Shown here: positions 26,800-37,050 of the stretch, one piece after another
How the letters are laid out: each line of letters opens with the position of its first letter
Position numbering within the stretch: the stretch's first letter is position 1
Assembly (NCBI RefSeq): GCF_001541345.2
Contig: NZ_LMVL02000003.1
Coordinates: forward strand, 496,001-560,000
Source: Gillisella vitis
GTDB lineage: Bacteria > Pseudomonadota > Alphaproteobacteria > Rhizobiales > Rhizobiaceae
Direction: 5' to 3'
Length of the DNA stretch: 64,000 nt
Program-made: the position numbers and the translations under genes
The notes under the pieces: model-generated
Told to the model about the DNA's origin: nothing
Seen by the model: the letters and a program-made list of their open reading frames with translations, nothing else
Database searches by the model: none

Positions 26800-28404
26800 T
26801 CAGAGGTTGAATTCCTGGAAGAAATCGTTGCCCTTGTCATCAGTGACGATGAAGGCCGGGAAGTTTTCGACCTCGATCTTCCAGACGGCTTCCATGCCGA
26901 GTTCCGGATATTCCAGCACTTCAACATGGCGGATACAGTCCTGGGCAAGTCGGGCGGCTGGTCCACCGATGGAGCCGAGATAGAAGCCGCCATGGGTCTT
27001 GCAGGCTTCGCGCACGGCGCGTGAGCGATTGCCCTTGGCCAGCATGACCATCGAGCCGCCAAACGACTGGAACTGGTCCACATAGCTATCCATACGGCCT
27101 GCCGTGGTTGGCCCGAAGGAACCGGAGGCAAAGCCTTCCGGCGTCTTGGCGGGGCCGGCATAATAGACCGGGTGGTTTTTCATGTAATCCGGCATGCCTT
27201 CGCCGTTTTCGAGCCGTTCGCGGATCTTGGAATGGGCCAGATCGCGGGCGACGATGATCGTGCCGGTCAGCGACAGCCGGGTCTTGACGGGATGCTTCGT
27301 CAGTTCGGCCAGGATGGCGCTCATTGGCTGATTAAGGTCGATGCTGACCGTGGAGGAGGAGAGGGCGGCCTCGTCGATGTCGGGCATGTATTTCGACGGA
27401 TCGGTTTCCAACTGTTCGATAAAGATCCCGTCGCGGGTAATCTTGCCCATCGCCTGGCGGTCGGCGGAACAGGAGACACCGAGGCCAATCGGCAGCGAGG
27501 CGCCATGACGCGGCAGGCGGATGACCCGCACGTCATGACAGAAATATTTGCCGCCGAACTGGGCGCCGACGCCGAGCGATTGCGTCAGCTTGTGAATTTC
27601 CTGTTCCATCTCGATGTCGCGGAAAGCATGGCCGCTTTCGGAGCCTTCGGTGGGTAGGCCATCGAGGTAACGGGCCGAAGCGAGCTTCACCGTTTTCAGG
27701 TTCATTTCTGCCGAAAGCCCACCGATGACGATTGCCAGATGATAGGGGGGACAGGCTGCCGTGCCGAGCGACAGGATCTTGTCCTTCAGGAAATCGATCA
27801 TCCGGTCATGGGTCAGCAGCGAAGGTGTGCCCTGATACAAGAAGGTCTTGTTGGCAGAACCGCCGCCCTTGGCCATGAACAGGAATTTATAGGCATCCTC
27901 GCCCTCTTCGTAGAGGTCGATCTGGGCGGGCAGGTTGGTCTTGGTGTTCTTTTCCTCGAACATCTTCAAGGGTGCCAGCTGCGAATAGCGCAGATTACGC
28001 TTTTCATAGGCATCGCGCACGCCATGGGCCAAAGCCTCATAATCGCCGCCATCCGTCCAGACCCGGCGGCCCTTCTTGCCCATGACGATGGCGGTGCCGG
28101 TATCCTGGCACATCGGCAGCACACCACCGGCGGCGATATTGGCGTTTTTCAACAGGTCATAGGCCACGAAACGGTCATTGTCGGTGGCTTCCGGGTCCTT
28201 GAGAATGGAGGCCAATTGCTTCAGGTGGCCGGGGCGCAGCAGGTGGTTGATGTCGGACAGCGCGGTTTCGGCCAGAAGCCGCAGGCCTTCCGGATCAACG
28301 GTCAGGATTTCCTGGCCCTTGAAGGTTTCGACCGAGACGTAATCGGCGGTCAGTTTGCGGTAGGGAGTGGTGTCTTCGCCAAAGGGAAAGAGATCGTCAG
28401 CCAT
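26800..28404 (-). CDS. fumA: Fumarate hydratase class I
   Basis: The 534-residue iron-sulfur fumarase interconverts fumarate and malate. It is a single chain carrying both the alpha part ([18 protein letters not shown], whose Cys is a cluster ligand) and the beta part ([35 protein letters not shown]). I chose the ATG at 28404 ([11 protein letters not shown]), since the upstream 22 residues lack homology. A class II fumarase lies close by on the same strand. [4Fe-4S] enzymes of this class are oxygen-sensitive, so the pair may serve different conditions. Confidence 0.95.
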   Translation of the reverse strand: MADDLFPFGEDTTPYRKLTADYVSVETFKGQEILTVDPEGLRLLAETALSDINHLLRPGHLKQLASILKDPEATDNDRFVAYDLLKNANIAAGGVLPMCQDTGTAIVMGKKGRRVWTDGGDYEALAHGVRDAYEKRNLRYSQLAPLKMFEEKNTKTNLPAQIDLYEEGEDAYKFLFMAKGGGSANKTFLYQGTPSLLTHDRMIDFLKDKILSLGTAACPPYHLAIVIGGLSAEMNLKTVKLASARYLDGLPTEGSESGHAFRDIEMEQEIHKLTQSLGVGAQFGGKYFCHDVRVIRLPRHGASLPIGLGVSCSADRQAMGKITRDGIFIEQLETDPSKYMPDIDEAALSSSTVSIDLNQPMSAILAELTKHPVKTRLSLTGTIIVARDLAHSKIRERLENGEGMPDYMKNHPVYYAGPAKTPEGFASGSFGPTTAGRMDSYVDQFQSFGGSMVMLAKGNRSRAVREACKTHGGFYLGSIGGPAARLAQDCIRHVEVLEYPELGMEAVWKIEVENFPAFIVTDDKGNDFFQEFNL

Positions 28405-28591
28405 CGAAAGAGCCTTTTTGCCAAACGGATTTTCGGCATTTGGTCTAGTTCGGCGACAAGCGCTTTGCAAATGATTCTAAAGTGGACAGTGCGATGCAAC
28501 ATTTAACGTGAGAAAATAGATTTTCTATTCGTTTATTATGCTGTTATCGCGGGCGCGCGAACGCGGCTCGGCGATAGGCTTGTGAGGTTAA

Positions 28592-29038
28592 ATGGATCAG
28601 CGGCTTCTCGACCAAATTACCGGCGTCTTGAATGATGGTGCGTTGAATTACAACGTGTTCTTGAGGCTTTTCGAGATGCCTTTGGATGAGCTGCTCGAAA
28701 AACAACTTATTATAAAAGCGTTGTTGGGTCCTAAGGCAACGCTCGACGACATCAAGAAAATTGACAAAGCGTTGGTGTGGCCCATCCTGAAGGAACATTT
28801 GTTCTTCAGGGGTGATGAGGCTTCCGGTCCTGACGCGCTTGTATTGAAATCGCAACATCTGGTCGCCCTTATGGATGAACTGGAAAGTCAGGTCCGTGAT
28901 CTGATCGATGCAACACAGACAATTGACTTGTTTCAGTTGCAGGATGGCCACCCGGCATATCCAGTATTCTGGGATTTTGCATTTCTGTTTTTATCGGCGT
29001 CGAACGCATCAATCCTGATCGGTTCAAGCTCTGACTAA
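28592..29038 (+). CDS. Unknown soluble helical protein
   Basis: The 148-residue protein is predicted mostly helical and acidic (MDQRLLDQITGVLNDGALNY, LVALMDELESQVRDLIDATQ) with a hydrophobic end near FWDFAFLFLSASNASI. I recognise no family. It is the only plus-strand gene between two minus-strand fumarase genes. Its base composition is less GC-rich than its neighbours, with an AT-rich promoter region, which could mean recent acquisition. Its end is followed by a hairpin at 29107-29136. Confidence 0.6.
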   Translation: MDQRLLDQITGVLNDGALNYNVFLRLFEMPLDELLEKQLIIKALLGPKATLDDIKKIDKALVWPILKEHLFFRGDEASGPDALVLKSQHLVALMDELESQVRDLIDATQTIDLFQLQDGHPAYPVFWDFAFLFLSASNASILIGSSSD

Positions 29039-29106
29039 TGCTGTCGGTTCGATAGCAACGGTAACATTGAGCTTACGGCTTAACCTGGGTCTATCCCGGA
29101 AATAGA

Positions 29107-29136
29107 GTGCCCTCAGGCGTTAAAATCTGAGGGCAC
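29107..29136. terminator. Hairpin between convergent genes
   Basis: A 10-bp perfect stem GTGCCCTCAG / CTGAGGGCAC with a 10-nt loop lies 39 nt past the fumC stop and 69 nt past the small unknown gene. Neither side has a strong T-run; on the minus strand TCTATT follows. Confidence 0.5.
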
Positions 29137-29174
29137 CTACGGATTTAATTAGATTCAAAGGAGGCGGTGACGGA

Positions 29175-30566
29175 TCACTTCGGCCCGATCATCAGTTCCG
29201 GACGGACATACTGATCAAACTCCTCATTGGTCAAATAGCCTCCGCCGACGGTTTCCTCGCGCAAAGTCGTGCCGTTCTTGTGAGCGGTTTTGGCGATCTT
29301 GGCGCAGGCGTCGTAGCCGAGCTTGCTGTTGAGCGCCGTCACCAGCATCAGTGAGTTTTCGACGCCCTTCCTGATATTGTCCTCGCGGGCCTCAATGCCG
29401 ACGACGCAATTGTCGGTGAAGGAGACGGCGGCGTCGCCGAGCAGTTGCACCGATTGCAGGAAATTATAGGCCATCATCGGATTATAGACATTCAGCTCGA
29501 AATGGCCCTGGCTGCCTGCAAAGGTCAGGGCGGCATTGTTGCCGAAGATATGGGCGCAGACCTGGGTCATGGCTTCTGACTGGGTTGGATTGACCTTGCC
29601 GGGCATGATGGAGGAGCCGGGTTCGTTTTCTGGCAGGGCCAGTTCGCCCAGACCCGCGCGTGGGCCGGAGCCGAGGAAGCGGATGTCGTTGGCGATTTTG
29701 AAGCAGGCCGCCGCCGCCGCATTGATCGCTCCATGCGCAAACACCATGGCGTCATGGGCGGCCAGCGCCTCGAATTTGTTGGGTGCGGTGACAAAGGGCA
29801 GGCCGGTGATCGCGGCAATTTCTTCGGCGACCTTTTCGGCAAAGCCGATGGGGGCGTTCAGCCCGGTGCCGACAGCGGTGCCGCCTTGCGCCAGCTCATA
29901 AAGGCCGGGAAGCGTCAGCTCGATCCGCTTGATGGAGGAGGCGACCTGTGCGGCGTAGCCGGAAAACTCCTGTCCGAGTGTCAGCGGCGTCGCGTCCTGG
30001 GTATGGGTGCGGCCAATCTTGATGATGTGTTCAAAAGCCTTGGCCTTGGCGTCCAGTGCCGCATGCAGATGCTTCAAGCCAGGGATGAGATGATGCACGA
30101 CATATTCGGCCGAGGCGATATGCATGGCGGTCGGATAGGTGTCGTTGGACGACTGGCTCATATTGACGTGGTCGTTGGGGTGAACAGGCTTTTTCGAACC
30201 CATCACTCCGCCCAGCATTTCAATCGCCCGGTTGGAGATCACTTCATTGGCGTTCATGTTGGATTGCGTGCCGGAGCCGGTCTGCCACACCACCAGTGGG
30301 AAATGATCGTTGAGCTTGCCGTCGATCACCTCCTGTGCCGCCTTGATGATTGCTTCACCGAGAGTCGAGTCCAGCCCGCCAAGCGCCATATTGGCGCGGG
30401 CCGCCGCCTGCTTGACGATGCCCAGCGCCCGCACCACCGGCAGGGGCTGCTTTTCCCAGCCGATCTTGAAATTGCCCAGGGAGCGCTGCGCCTGCGCGCC
30501 CCAATATCGATCGCTGGCAACCTCGATAGGGCCAAATGTATCAGTTTCGGTACGGGTTGCAGTCAT
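29175..30566 (-). CDS. fumC: Fumarate hydratase class II
   Basis: The 463-residue iron-independent fumarase is in the aspartase/fumarase superfamily. The signature [13 protein letters not shown] is intact, as are the [13 protein letters not shown] and TGSGTQ-type segments and the [18 protein letters not shown] active-site region. I chose the ATG at 30566 ([13 protein letters not shown]). It supplies malate in the TCA cycle and is stable to oxygen, complementing the class I enzyme 770 nt downstream. Confidence 0.96.
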   Translation of the reverse strand: MTATRTETDTFGPIEVASDRYWGAQAQRSLGNFKIGWEKQPLPVVRALGIVKQAAARANMALGGLDSTLGEAIIKAAQEVIDGKLNDHFPLVVWQTGSGTQSNMNANEVISNRAIEMLGGVMGSKKPVHPNDHVNMSQSSNDTYPTAMHIASAEYVVHHLIPGLKHLHAALDAKAKAFEHIIKIGRTHTQDATPLTLGQEFSGYAAQVASSIKRIELTLPGLYELAQGGTAVGTGLNAPIGFAEKVAEEIAAITGLPFVTAPNKFEALAAHDAMVFAHGAINAAAAACFKIANDIRFLGSGPRAGLGELALPENEPGSSIMPGKVNPTQSEAMTQVCAHIFGNNAALTFAGSQGHFELNVYNPMMAYNFLQSVQLLGDAAVSFTDNCVVGIEAREDNIRKGVENSLMLVTALNSKLGYDACAKIAKTAHKNGTTLREETVGGGYLTNEEFDQYVRPELMIGPK

Positions 30567-30763
30567 GATGTGTCTCCAACTGAAGGGTCTGAATACGCAA
30601 TCGCTCGGTTGACCGGCTCGATGACGGTCGCCGTAAAACATGACGCTTTGATACATGTTTTCGCGCCCGCGTCAAAGCATCCCGGTTACAGGCCAGGTCG
30701 GTTGTGCAATCGCGGTAATGTCATCAAAGTTTGGTGGAAGAAAGGATCTGCGGTTACTGAATT

Positions 30764-30868
30764 TTAACCAATTCCCGGCTTAACCTTGACGTCGTGTTAA
30801 CCATGGCTGCGCGCTGATCGGTCACTTAAAGTTGACCCTCTGCTTTTCAAGCATTTTAGCATGGTTAA
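30764..30868. promoter_or_regulatory. Cluster of TTAACC sites upstream of L,D-transpeptidase
   Basis: The 396-nt gap between fumC and the transpeptidase holds TTAACC at 30764, 30780 and 30797, spaced 16 and 17 bp. The last is extended to TTAACCAT, and an inverted TTAACCAT occupies 30861-30868. TTAACCAT resembles CtrA half-sites of Rhizobiales; the classical TTAA-N7-TTAA pair is not present. Apart from this cluster I see no gene in the gap. Confidence 0.4.
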
Positions 30869-30962
30869 CTTTCCAAAGCCGATGCAATCGGCTAGGGAAC
30901 CGGCTAATATTCGGGGACCGACTTCGAATCCCGACCTTGACCTTTCTGAATGGGGAAAGCAG

Positions 30963-32807
30963 TTGCAGAAACCTTCACTGAACCGGGCGCTGATTGCAGT
31001 CCTCCTGACCACGTCCACGGTTGTGGCCGCCCTGCCGCAGACGGCGAGCGCCACGACCCTGATGGATCTGCTGCGCGGCAGGTCGGAGGAGCGCCGCCAG
31101 CCAGCGCCGGCGGAAATCATTCCCCAGGCCCAATTGCGCGATCCAGAGCCGATCCAGAAGGTCGCCGCACCTCGCTATTATGCCTATAAGGCCGAGAACA
31201 AGCGTGCGATCTCCATCAAGGCGCCGGACATGCCGATCCCGGTTTTTGGTGAAGACCATGCCCTGGCCGTCGCCCATCTCGCCATGTCGCAGGTTAAGGT
31301 CGAAGCCACGCCCGACGTGGCGCAGGCTGTGGAAAACTATTATAACAACAAGGGCGCGCTGATCTGGGCCAGCGATACCGCCATAACCGACAAGGCGAAG
31401 TCGGCGGTTGCCGCCCTGGCAACGGCGGATACGGCCGGGCTTGAGCCAGCCGATTATGCGGTGAAAGTGCCTGATGGTCTCGATACCATGCCCGAGGACG
31501 CCCGCCGCCAGGCGTTGATGGCCTTCGAACTCAACCTGTCGGCCAAGATCCTGACCTATGTTCAGGATACGGTGCGCGGCAGGCTCGATCCGAACCGCAT
31601 TTCGGGCTATCACGATTTCAAGCGCAAGACCGTCAATCTCGATCCGGTGCTGGATCTTGTGCGTTCGAGCCCGGATATTGCCGCCTATCTGCACGGTCGA
31701 GATCCGGCCAGCCCGCAGTTCCAGGCGCTGAAGGCTGAGCTTGCCAAGTTGGTGGCAGAGGCCAATCAGCAGCAGAGCAAGCCCGTCAAGATCAATCTGA
31801 CCGGCGTATTGAAGCCCGGCGGCAGCAATCCAGAGCTTGCCAATATTGTCGAAGGCATCAAGACCTATGGCAGCGACGCGCTGAAGACCGAGCATGCGCT
31901 GACGCTGACCGACTATACTGGCACGCCGGATTACACACCGGAACTGGTGGCGCTGGTCGAGAGCTACCAGAAGGAACGCGGCTTGAAGCCGGATGGCGTC
32001 ATTGGCCAGGCAACGGTCCGCACCATGGTCGGACATTCCAATGCCGAGAAGATCGAAAAGCTCGTGGTTGCCATGGAGCAATTGCGCTGGTTGCCTGCCG
32101 ATCTGGGGCCGCGCTATGTGTTCATCAACCAACCGGCTTTCGAGGCCTATTATTTCAACGACCGCCAGCAGCAGATTGCCATGAAGGTCGTGGTCGGTGC
32201 GCCCCAGCACCAGACCTTCTTCTTCCAGAACATGATTCAGACGGTAGAATTCAACCCTTACTGGGGCGTTCCTCGGTCGATCATCGTCAACGAAATGCTG
32301 CCCAAACTGCGCCAGGACCCGAGCTATCTCGACCGTCTCGGCTATGAAGTCAGCTATAAGGGCCGCAAGGTGGCCTCCTCGCAGGTTGATTGGTACACCA
32401 CCAGCGACGTCGATGTACGCCAGCCGCCAAGCAGCGACAATGCGTTGGGCGATCTGAAGATCCTGTTCCCGAACGCCCATGCCATCTACATGCATGACAC
32501 ACCGGCGAAAAGCTTCTTCAAACGCGATATGCGCGCGCTCAGCCACGGCTGTGTGCGTCTGGCCGAGCCGCGTGTCATGGCCGCAGCCGTGATGGGCACG
32601 ACGGTTGAAGACATTGATGCGCAGATTGCCTCCGGCCAGAACCGCGCCGTGCAAGTGCCGCAGAAGTTCCCTGTTTATGTCGCCTATTTCACCGCCTGGC
32701 CGGATAAGGATGGAGTGGTCCGCTATTACGACGACGTCTATGGCCGTGATGAAGCGACCCGTAAGGCCTTCGACGTGACATCGACCTCGCGCGGCGTGCA
32801 GAGCTAA
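30963..32807 (+). CDS. YcbB-type L,D-transpeptidase
   Basis: The protein has about 614 residues from a TTG at 30963 that follows GGGGAAAG. This start gives a clean signal peptide (MQKPSLNRALIAVLLTTSTV then LPQTASA), whereas the in-frame ATG at 30861 has no ribosome site. The mature protein has a YcbB scaffold domain (YYNNKGALIWASD), a peptidoglycan-binding motif (SYQKERGLKPDGVIGQATV) and a YkuD catalytic domain with SHGCVRLAEP. It makes 3-3 (mDAP-mDAP) crosslinks in the periplasm, the dominant crosslink type in polar-growing Rhizobiales. A terminator follows. Confidence 0.92.
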   Translation: MQKPSLNRALIAVLLTTSTVVAALPQTASATTLMDLLRGRSEERRQPAPAEIIPQAQLRDPEPIQKVAAPRYYAYKAENKRAISIKAPDMPIPVFGEDHALAVAHLAMSQVKVEATPDVAQAVENYYNNKGALIWASDTAITDKAKSAVAALATADTAGLEPADYAVKVPDGLDTMPEDARRQALMAFELNLSAKILTYVQDTVRGRLDPNRISGYHDFKRKTVNLDPVLDLVRSSPDIAAYLHGRDPASPQFQALKAELAKLVAEANQQQSKPVKINLTGVLKPGGSNPELANIVEGIKTYGSDALKTEHALTLTDYTGTPDYTPELVALVESYQKERGLKPDGVIGQATVRTMVGHSNAEKIEKLVVAMEQLRWLPADLGPRYVFINQPAFEAYYFNDRQQQIAMKVVVGAPQHQTFFFQNMIQTVEFNPYWGVPRSIIVNEMLPKLRQDPSYLDRLGYEVSYKGRKVASSQVDWYTTSDVDVRQPPSSDNALGDLKILFPNAHAIYMHDTPAKSFFKRDMRALSHGCVRLAEPRVMAAAVMGTTVEDIDAQIASGQNRAVQVPQKFPVYVAYFTAWPDKDGVVRYYDDVYGRDEATRKAFDVTSTSRGVQS

Positions 32808-32834
32808 CAATCCCGAAACAAAGCATTAATAAGC

Positions 32835-32867
32835 AAAGGCCCGGTTGATCCGGGCCTTTTGTGTTTT
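32835..32867 (+). terminator. Rho-independent terminator
   Basis: A 10-bp stem AAAGGCCCGG / CCGGGCCTTT with 5-nt loop is followed by T and GTGTTTT. It separates the transpeptidase from convergent gph, and the A tract on the other side could let it serve both. Confidence 0.88.
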
Positions 32868-32873
32868 GGGATT

Positions 32874-33587
32874 TCAGTTGGCCTTGTTGAGGAGCCTGTC
32901 GACCAGATCCAGGGTCAATTCATTGAAATGTGTAATGACCACATCGGGATCAAGGTCGGCGACCGGTACGTCCGAATAGCCGAAAGGCACGGCAATGGAG
33001 GGGATACCGGCATTGCGCGCCACCAGAATGTCGTTGCGGCTGTCGCCGACCATGATAGCCCGGCGCGGGTCGCCACCGGCCTTGGCGATGGTGCCGAGCA
33101 GATGGCCGGCATCGGGCTTGCGCATCTCAAACGTATCGCCGCCGGTAATGGTTGCGAACCGGTCGGTCAGGTTCAAGCCGTCAAGCAGTGGCCGGGCGAG
33201 GCCTTCCATCTTGTTGGTGCAGACCGCTAGCCTGTGGCCTGCCGTGTCGAGCCGCTCCAGGGCGTCCAGTAGGCCGGGATAGGGCTGGCTTTTGCCGGGC
33301 ATATGCTCTTTGTAGTGGTCGATGAACCGTTCAAGCAGGGGCTGGAACGCATCCTCGGAAATCGGCCTGCCGCGCAGGCTGAAGGCCCGCTCAATCATCA
33401 CCCGCGCACCGTGTCCGACCAGATGGTTGAGGTCATCGGCCTCCAGCGGCGCCAGATCAGCAGCGGCGATGGTATGGTTGAGGCTTGCCACGAGGTCCTC
33501 GGCCGTATCGATCAGGGTTCCATCCAGGTCGAAGACAATGGTGGCGGGGGCGGCGTTGATTGCTGGGGACACGGGATGACTTTCCAT
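32874..33587 (-). CDS. gph: Phosphoglycolate phosphatase
   Basis: The 237-residue HAD hydrolase converts 2-phosphoglycolate to glycolate. It has motif I FDLDGTLIDTAEDL, motif II/III VCTNK and KPDAGHLL, and the metal site MVGDSRNDILVARNAG. Cap residues (LVGHGARVMIERAF) fit Gph. An ATG at 33587 and an in-frame GTG at 33596 are both possible starts. The relevant substrate in vivo may include other small phosphomonoesters. Confidence 0.92.
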   Translation of the reverse strand: MESHPVSPAINAAPATIVFDLDGTLIDTAEDLVASLNHTIAAADLAPLEADDLNHLVGHGARVMIERAFSLRGRPISEDAFQPLLERFIDHYKEHMPGKSQPYPGLLDALERLDTAGHRLAVCTNKMEGLARPLLDGLNLTDRFATITGGDTFEMRKPDAGHLLGTIAKAGGDPRRAIMVGDSRNDILVARNAGIPSIAVPFGYSDVPVADLDPDVVITHFNELTLDLVDRLLNKAN

Positions 33588-33808
33588 GGTTTGCACTTTA
33601 AAGCCTTGGGTTTAGGGGGGCAGGGCTAAGGTTTTTCAGGCCGGAATGCAAGATTGGAAGGCGTCGAAAGGGGCTTTCGTTTGGCTTGCGACCCGTGTAA
33701 ACAGCGAGAACTTTCTGCGGAATGCTTGGCAAACCGGCAAGGTTTGCTTCATTAACCCGCAGTTTCAAAAGGCCTTGGCCGAGTGTTGCAAGAGGAGTTG
33801 CGGGCAGC

Positions 33809-34507
33809 ATGGACGTTCGTCAAATGAAGATCAAAGCTGCGGAACTGGCTTTGTCTTATGTCGAAAATGGGATGCGGCTCGGCATCGGTACCGGTTCGAC
33901 CGCCGAGGAGTTCGTGCGGTTGCTGGCTGAAAAGGTGGCCGACGGTTTCAAGGTTCAAGGCGTGCCAACGTCGGAGCGCACCGCAAGACTTTGCCTGGAA
34001 CTGGGCGTGCCGCTGATGTCGCTCGATGAATTGCCGGAACTCGACCTAACCGTCGATGGCGCCGACGAGCTTGATCGTCACCTGACCCTGATCAAGGGCG
34101 GCGGTGGAGCGCTGCTGCGCGAAAAGATCGTTGCTGCCGCGTCGTCGCGGGTGATTGTCATTGCCGACGAAACAAAATTGGTGGAGACGCTGGGCGCTTA
34201 TCCGCTTCCCATCGAGATCAATGGATTCGGTGGCGTCGCAACCCGCATCTCCATTGAAAAGGCCGCCGCCAAACTCGGCCTGTCGGGGACGATTGGCCTG
34301 CGCATGTCTGGTGACGATCTGTTTATGACAGATGGTGGGCATTATATTCTCGATGCTTCTTTTGGCCGCATTCCTGATGCAGTGGCCCTTTCTCAGGCAT
34401 TGCATGCTATACCCGGGGTGGTGGAGCACGGTCTGTTCATCGGCATGGCATCGCTGGCCGTCGTGGCTGGCTCTGATGGTGCGCGGGTGATCGAGCCTGT
34501 GGCGTGA
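33809..34507 (+). CDS. rpiA: Ribose-5-phosphate isomerase A
   Basis: The 232-residue enzyme interconverts ribose 5-phosphate and ribulose 5-phosphate in the pentose phosphate pathway. RpiA motifs are clear: [12 protein letters not shown], the catalytic Asp region TVDGADELD, and [11 protein letters not shown]. The start at 33809 follows AGAGGAG. An earlier in-frame codon at 33722 would add 29 residues without homology. Confidence 0.96.
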   Translation: MDVRQMKIKAAELALSYVENGMRLGIGTGSTAEEFVRLLAEKVADGFKVQGVPTSERTARLCLELGVPLMSLDELPELDLTVDGADELDRHLTLIKGGGGALLREKIVAAASSRVIVIADETKLVETLGAYPLPIEINGFGGVATRISIEKAAAKLGLSGTIGLRMSGDDLFMTDGGHYILDASFGRIPDAVALSQALHAIPGVVEHGLFIGMASLAVVAGSDGARVIEPVA

Positions 34508-34645
34508 TTGACGCGGCTTGATAGCCGATGGTCATGGTCTGGCGCACGTTTACGCTGCGGCCATGTGCATCGATAATACCAATATGACAATTCAGCGCTG
34601 CCGTTGGAGGCGAGCGCTGGGGACACAAACAGGAGCATGAGTTTT

Positions 34646-35239
34646 ATGAGCAAATATCAGGGTCTCGGTCGCCTTAATCTCGGTCACATGGTTGCCGGTG
34701 CGGTTATCGCAGCTTCGCTTCTGGCTGGTCCGGCCGCTCGCGCACAGGATGTGACGGATGCGCAGATCGATACCGCCCGTCAGGCCATCACGGCGCTCGG
34801 CGTTACCAATGTATTCGACAATATCCTGCCGAATGTCGCCGCTCGGTTGAAGGCGCAGCTCATCCAGGCTTATCCTAACCTTGAAGACCAGATCGACAAG
34901 ACTGTTGACCAGCAGGCTATCGCGCTGGCTGCACGCCGTGGCGATCTCGAAAAGGAAGCGGCAACGGTTTATGCCAAGGCGTTCACCCAAGAAGAGCTGA
35001 AGCAGATTGCGGCTTTCTTCTCCAGCCCGGCGGGCAAGAAGCTGATCAAGGATCAGCCGGTTGCAAATCGTGAACTCGGCAAGTCCGCCGATATCTGGGC
35101 TGCCGGTGTGGCGCGTGATCTCGAAAAGAACACCAATGATGCCCTGGTCAAGGTGGCCGGTGCACAGTTGAAGGCACAGATGCCTGCTTCCGAACCGACT
35201 CCGGCCCCGGCTGCTCCAGCACCCGCCCCGAAGCCTTGA
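34646..35239 (+). CDS. Secreted DUF2059-domain protein
   Basis: The 197-residue protein has a signal peptide (LGHMVAGAVIAASLLAGPAARAQD), a DUF2059 helical domain with YAKAFTQEELKQIAAFFSSPAGKKL, and a Pro/Ala tail (PTPAPAAPAPAPKP). It is presumably periplasmic, with unknown function. Two close ATGs exist; AGGAG at 34631-34635 is 10 nt before the ATG at 34646 but only 1 nt before the one at 34637, so the later start is preferred. Confidence 0.88.
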   Translation: MSKYQGLGRLNLGHMVAGAVIAASLLAGPAARAQDVTDAQIDTARQAITALGVTNVFDNILPNVAARLKAQLIQAYPNLEDQIDKTVDQQAIALAARRGDLEKEAATVYAKAFTQEELKQIAAFFSSPAGKKLIKDQPVANRELGKSADIWAAGVARDLEKNTNDALVKVAGAQLKAQMPASEPTPAPAAPAPAPKP

Positions 35240-35260
35240 TCTAATAATACCGATCAAAGA

Positions 35261-35286
35261 AAAGCCCGGACCTGGTTCCGGGCTTT
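35261..35286 (+). terminator. Rho-independent terminator
   Basis: A 10-bp stem AAAGCCCGGA / TCCGGGCTTT with a 6-nt loop lies 21 nt after the DUF2059 gene. Confidence 0.85.
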
Positions 35287-35464
35287 ATCGTTGGGCCGGT
35301 CGGTAATGATCCGGCGGCATTCCGTTGTCGTTGTCGTATCCATTCCCATATTGGGGATGGATGATCTTATGTTTTTGGCCAGCAGTCATCCTTCTTTGCC
35401 AGTCCGGCCGATCCACTGAAATTTTCGAGGGACGCTTTGGCCGTCCGTCTTGCGGGAGTTTTCC

Positions 35465-36853
35465 ATGTCATCATTCGATTATGATCTGTTCGTCATCGGC
35501 GGCGGCTCCGGCGGTGTGCGCAGCGCCCGGCTTGCTGCATCCATGGGCAAGCGAGTGGCGATTGCCGAGGAATACCGGTTTGGCGGCACCTGCGTCATCA
35601 GGGGCTGCGTGCCGAAAAAGCTGTTCGTTTATGCATCGCAGTTTCACGAGCATTTCGAGGATGCGGCGGGATTTGGCTGGACGGTGGGCGAAAGCCGATT
35701 CGACTGGAAAAAGCTGATCGCCGCCAAGGATCAGGAAATCGAACGTCTGGAAGGCCTGTACAGAAAGGGCCTCAACAGCGCCGGTGCGGAACTGATTGAG
35801 AGCCGGGCGGAACTGACCGGCCCCAACCGCGTCCGTCTGCTGGCGACCGGACGCGAAGTGACGGCCGAGCGGATCATCATTGCGGTCGGCGGCTCGGCCA
35901 ATGCACACACCTCCTTGCCGGGGCATGAGCTATGCATCACCTCCAATGAAGCTTTCCATCTGGAGGCGTTGCCCCGCTCGATCGTGATTGCTGGCGGCGG
36001 TTATATCGCTGTGGAATTCGCCAATATCTTCCATGGTCTCGGCGTCGATACGACGCTGATCTATCGTGGCAAGGAAATCCTGTCTCGCTTTGACCAGGAT
36101 ATCCGCCGTGGCCTGCACCAGGCCATGGAGGCCAAGGGCATCCGTATTCTTTGCACGGATGTGATCGAAAAAGTCGAGAAGATGGCCGCAGGCAGCCTTT
36201 CCGTCCACACCCGCAACAATGGGGTGATTTCCGCTGAAACGGTCATGCTGGCTTTGGGCCGCGATCCCTATACCAAGGGCCTTGGCCTAGAGACGGCGGG
36301 CGTTGCTGTCAATGAGCGCGGCGCCATCATCGTCGATCAATATTCACGCACCAACGTGCCGGGTATTTTTGCACTGGGGGACGTGACGGACCGGGTGCAG
36401 CTGACGCCGGTGGCAATCCACGAGGCCATGTGTTTCATCGAGACGGAATACAAAGACAATCCGACCTCGCCGGATCACGACCTGATTGCCACGGCGGTCT
36501 TTTCGCAGCCGGAAATCGGCACGGTCGGCATGACCGAGGAAGAGGCGGCCCGCAAGTTCCCGGAGGTCGAGATCTACAAGGCTGAGTTCCGCCCGATGAA
36601 GGCGACGCTATCGGGCCGTACGGAGAAAGTGATCATGAAGCTGGTCGTCAATGCGGCTGACCGAAAAGTGGTTGGCGCGCATATTCTTGGCCATGACGCT
36701 GGCGAAATGGCGCAATTGCTCGGCATCACCCTCAAGGCCGGCTGCACCAAGGATGATTTTGATCGCACCATGGCTGTGCATCCGACGGCATCAGAAGAAC
36801 TGGTCACCATGTATAATCCGAGCTACCGGATCAGGAACGGCGAGCGAGTTTAA
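35465..36853 (+). CDS. gor: Glutathione-disulfide reductase
   Basis: The 462-residue FAD enzyme reduces GSSG with NADPH. It has FAD-binding GGGSGGVRSARLAA, redox-active disulfide GGTCVIRGCVPKK, NAD(P) site GGGYIAVEFA, GDVTDRVQLTPVA, and the C-terminal catalytic HPTASEE. RGKE at the nucleotide loop fits NADPH use. The start at 35465 follows GGGAG. It is monocistronic by position, between two terminator-like hairpins. Confidence 0.95.
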   Translation: MSSFDYDLFVIGGGSGGVRSARLAASMGKRVAIAEEYRFGGTCVIRGCVPKKLFVYASQFHEHFEDAAGFGWTVGESRFDWKKLIAAKDQEIERLEGLYRKGLNSAGAELIESRAELTGPNRVRLLATGREVTAERIIIAVGGSANAHTSLPGHELCITSNEAFHLEALPRSIVIAGGGYIAVEFANIFHGLGVDTTLIYRGKEILSRFDQDIRRGLHQAMEAKGIRILCTDVIEKVEKMAAGSLSVHTRNNGVISAETVMLALGRDPYTKGLGLETAGVAVNERGAIIVDQYSRTNVPGIFALGDVTDRVQLTPVAIHEAMCFIETEYKDNPTSPDHDLIATAVFSQPEIGTVGMTEEEAARKFPEVEIYKAEFRPMKATLSGRTEKVIMKLVVNAADRKVVGAHILGHDAGEMAQLLGITLKAGCTKDDFDRTMAVHPTASEELVTMYNPSYRIRNGERV

Positions 36854-36878
36854 AAAAACACGAATCCCCTTCAATATA

Positions 36879-36904
36879 CAGGGAGGCAGGTTACTGCTTC
36901 CCTG
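36879..36904 (+). terminator. Hairpin terminator after gor
   Basis: CAGGGAGGCAG / CTGCTTCCCTG forms an 11-bp stem (one G-U pair) with GTTA loop, 25 nt after gor. It is followed by TTGTCC, a weak T-run. Confidence 0.55.
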
Positions 36905-37050
36905 TTGTCCAAAATCCTTCCAGAGTGGTTTTCACCTATGGAAGGCCAATTTGACAGCAAGGTATTGCTTTTCAAGCTTCCATTAAGCGTTTATAAGCCG
37001 CCAATCCGAGCGGCCCGCAGGCATGGCCGCGTTTTGTTTAGGTGAAGACA

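Noticed and set aside
30975..32810. 611-codon open frame antisense to the L,D-transpeptidase
   Set aside because: It lies fully opposite a gene with clear YkuD motifs; its translation is an Arg/His/Ile-rich shadow without domains.
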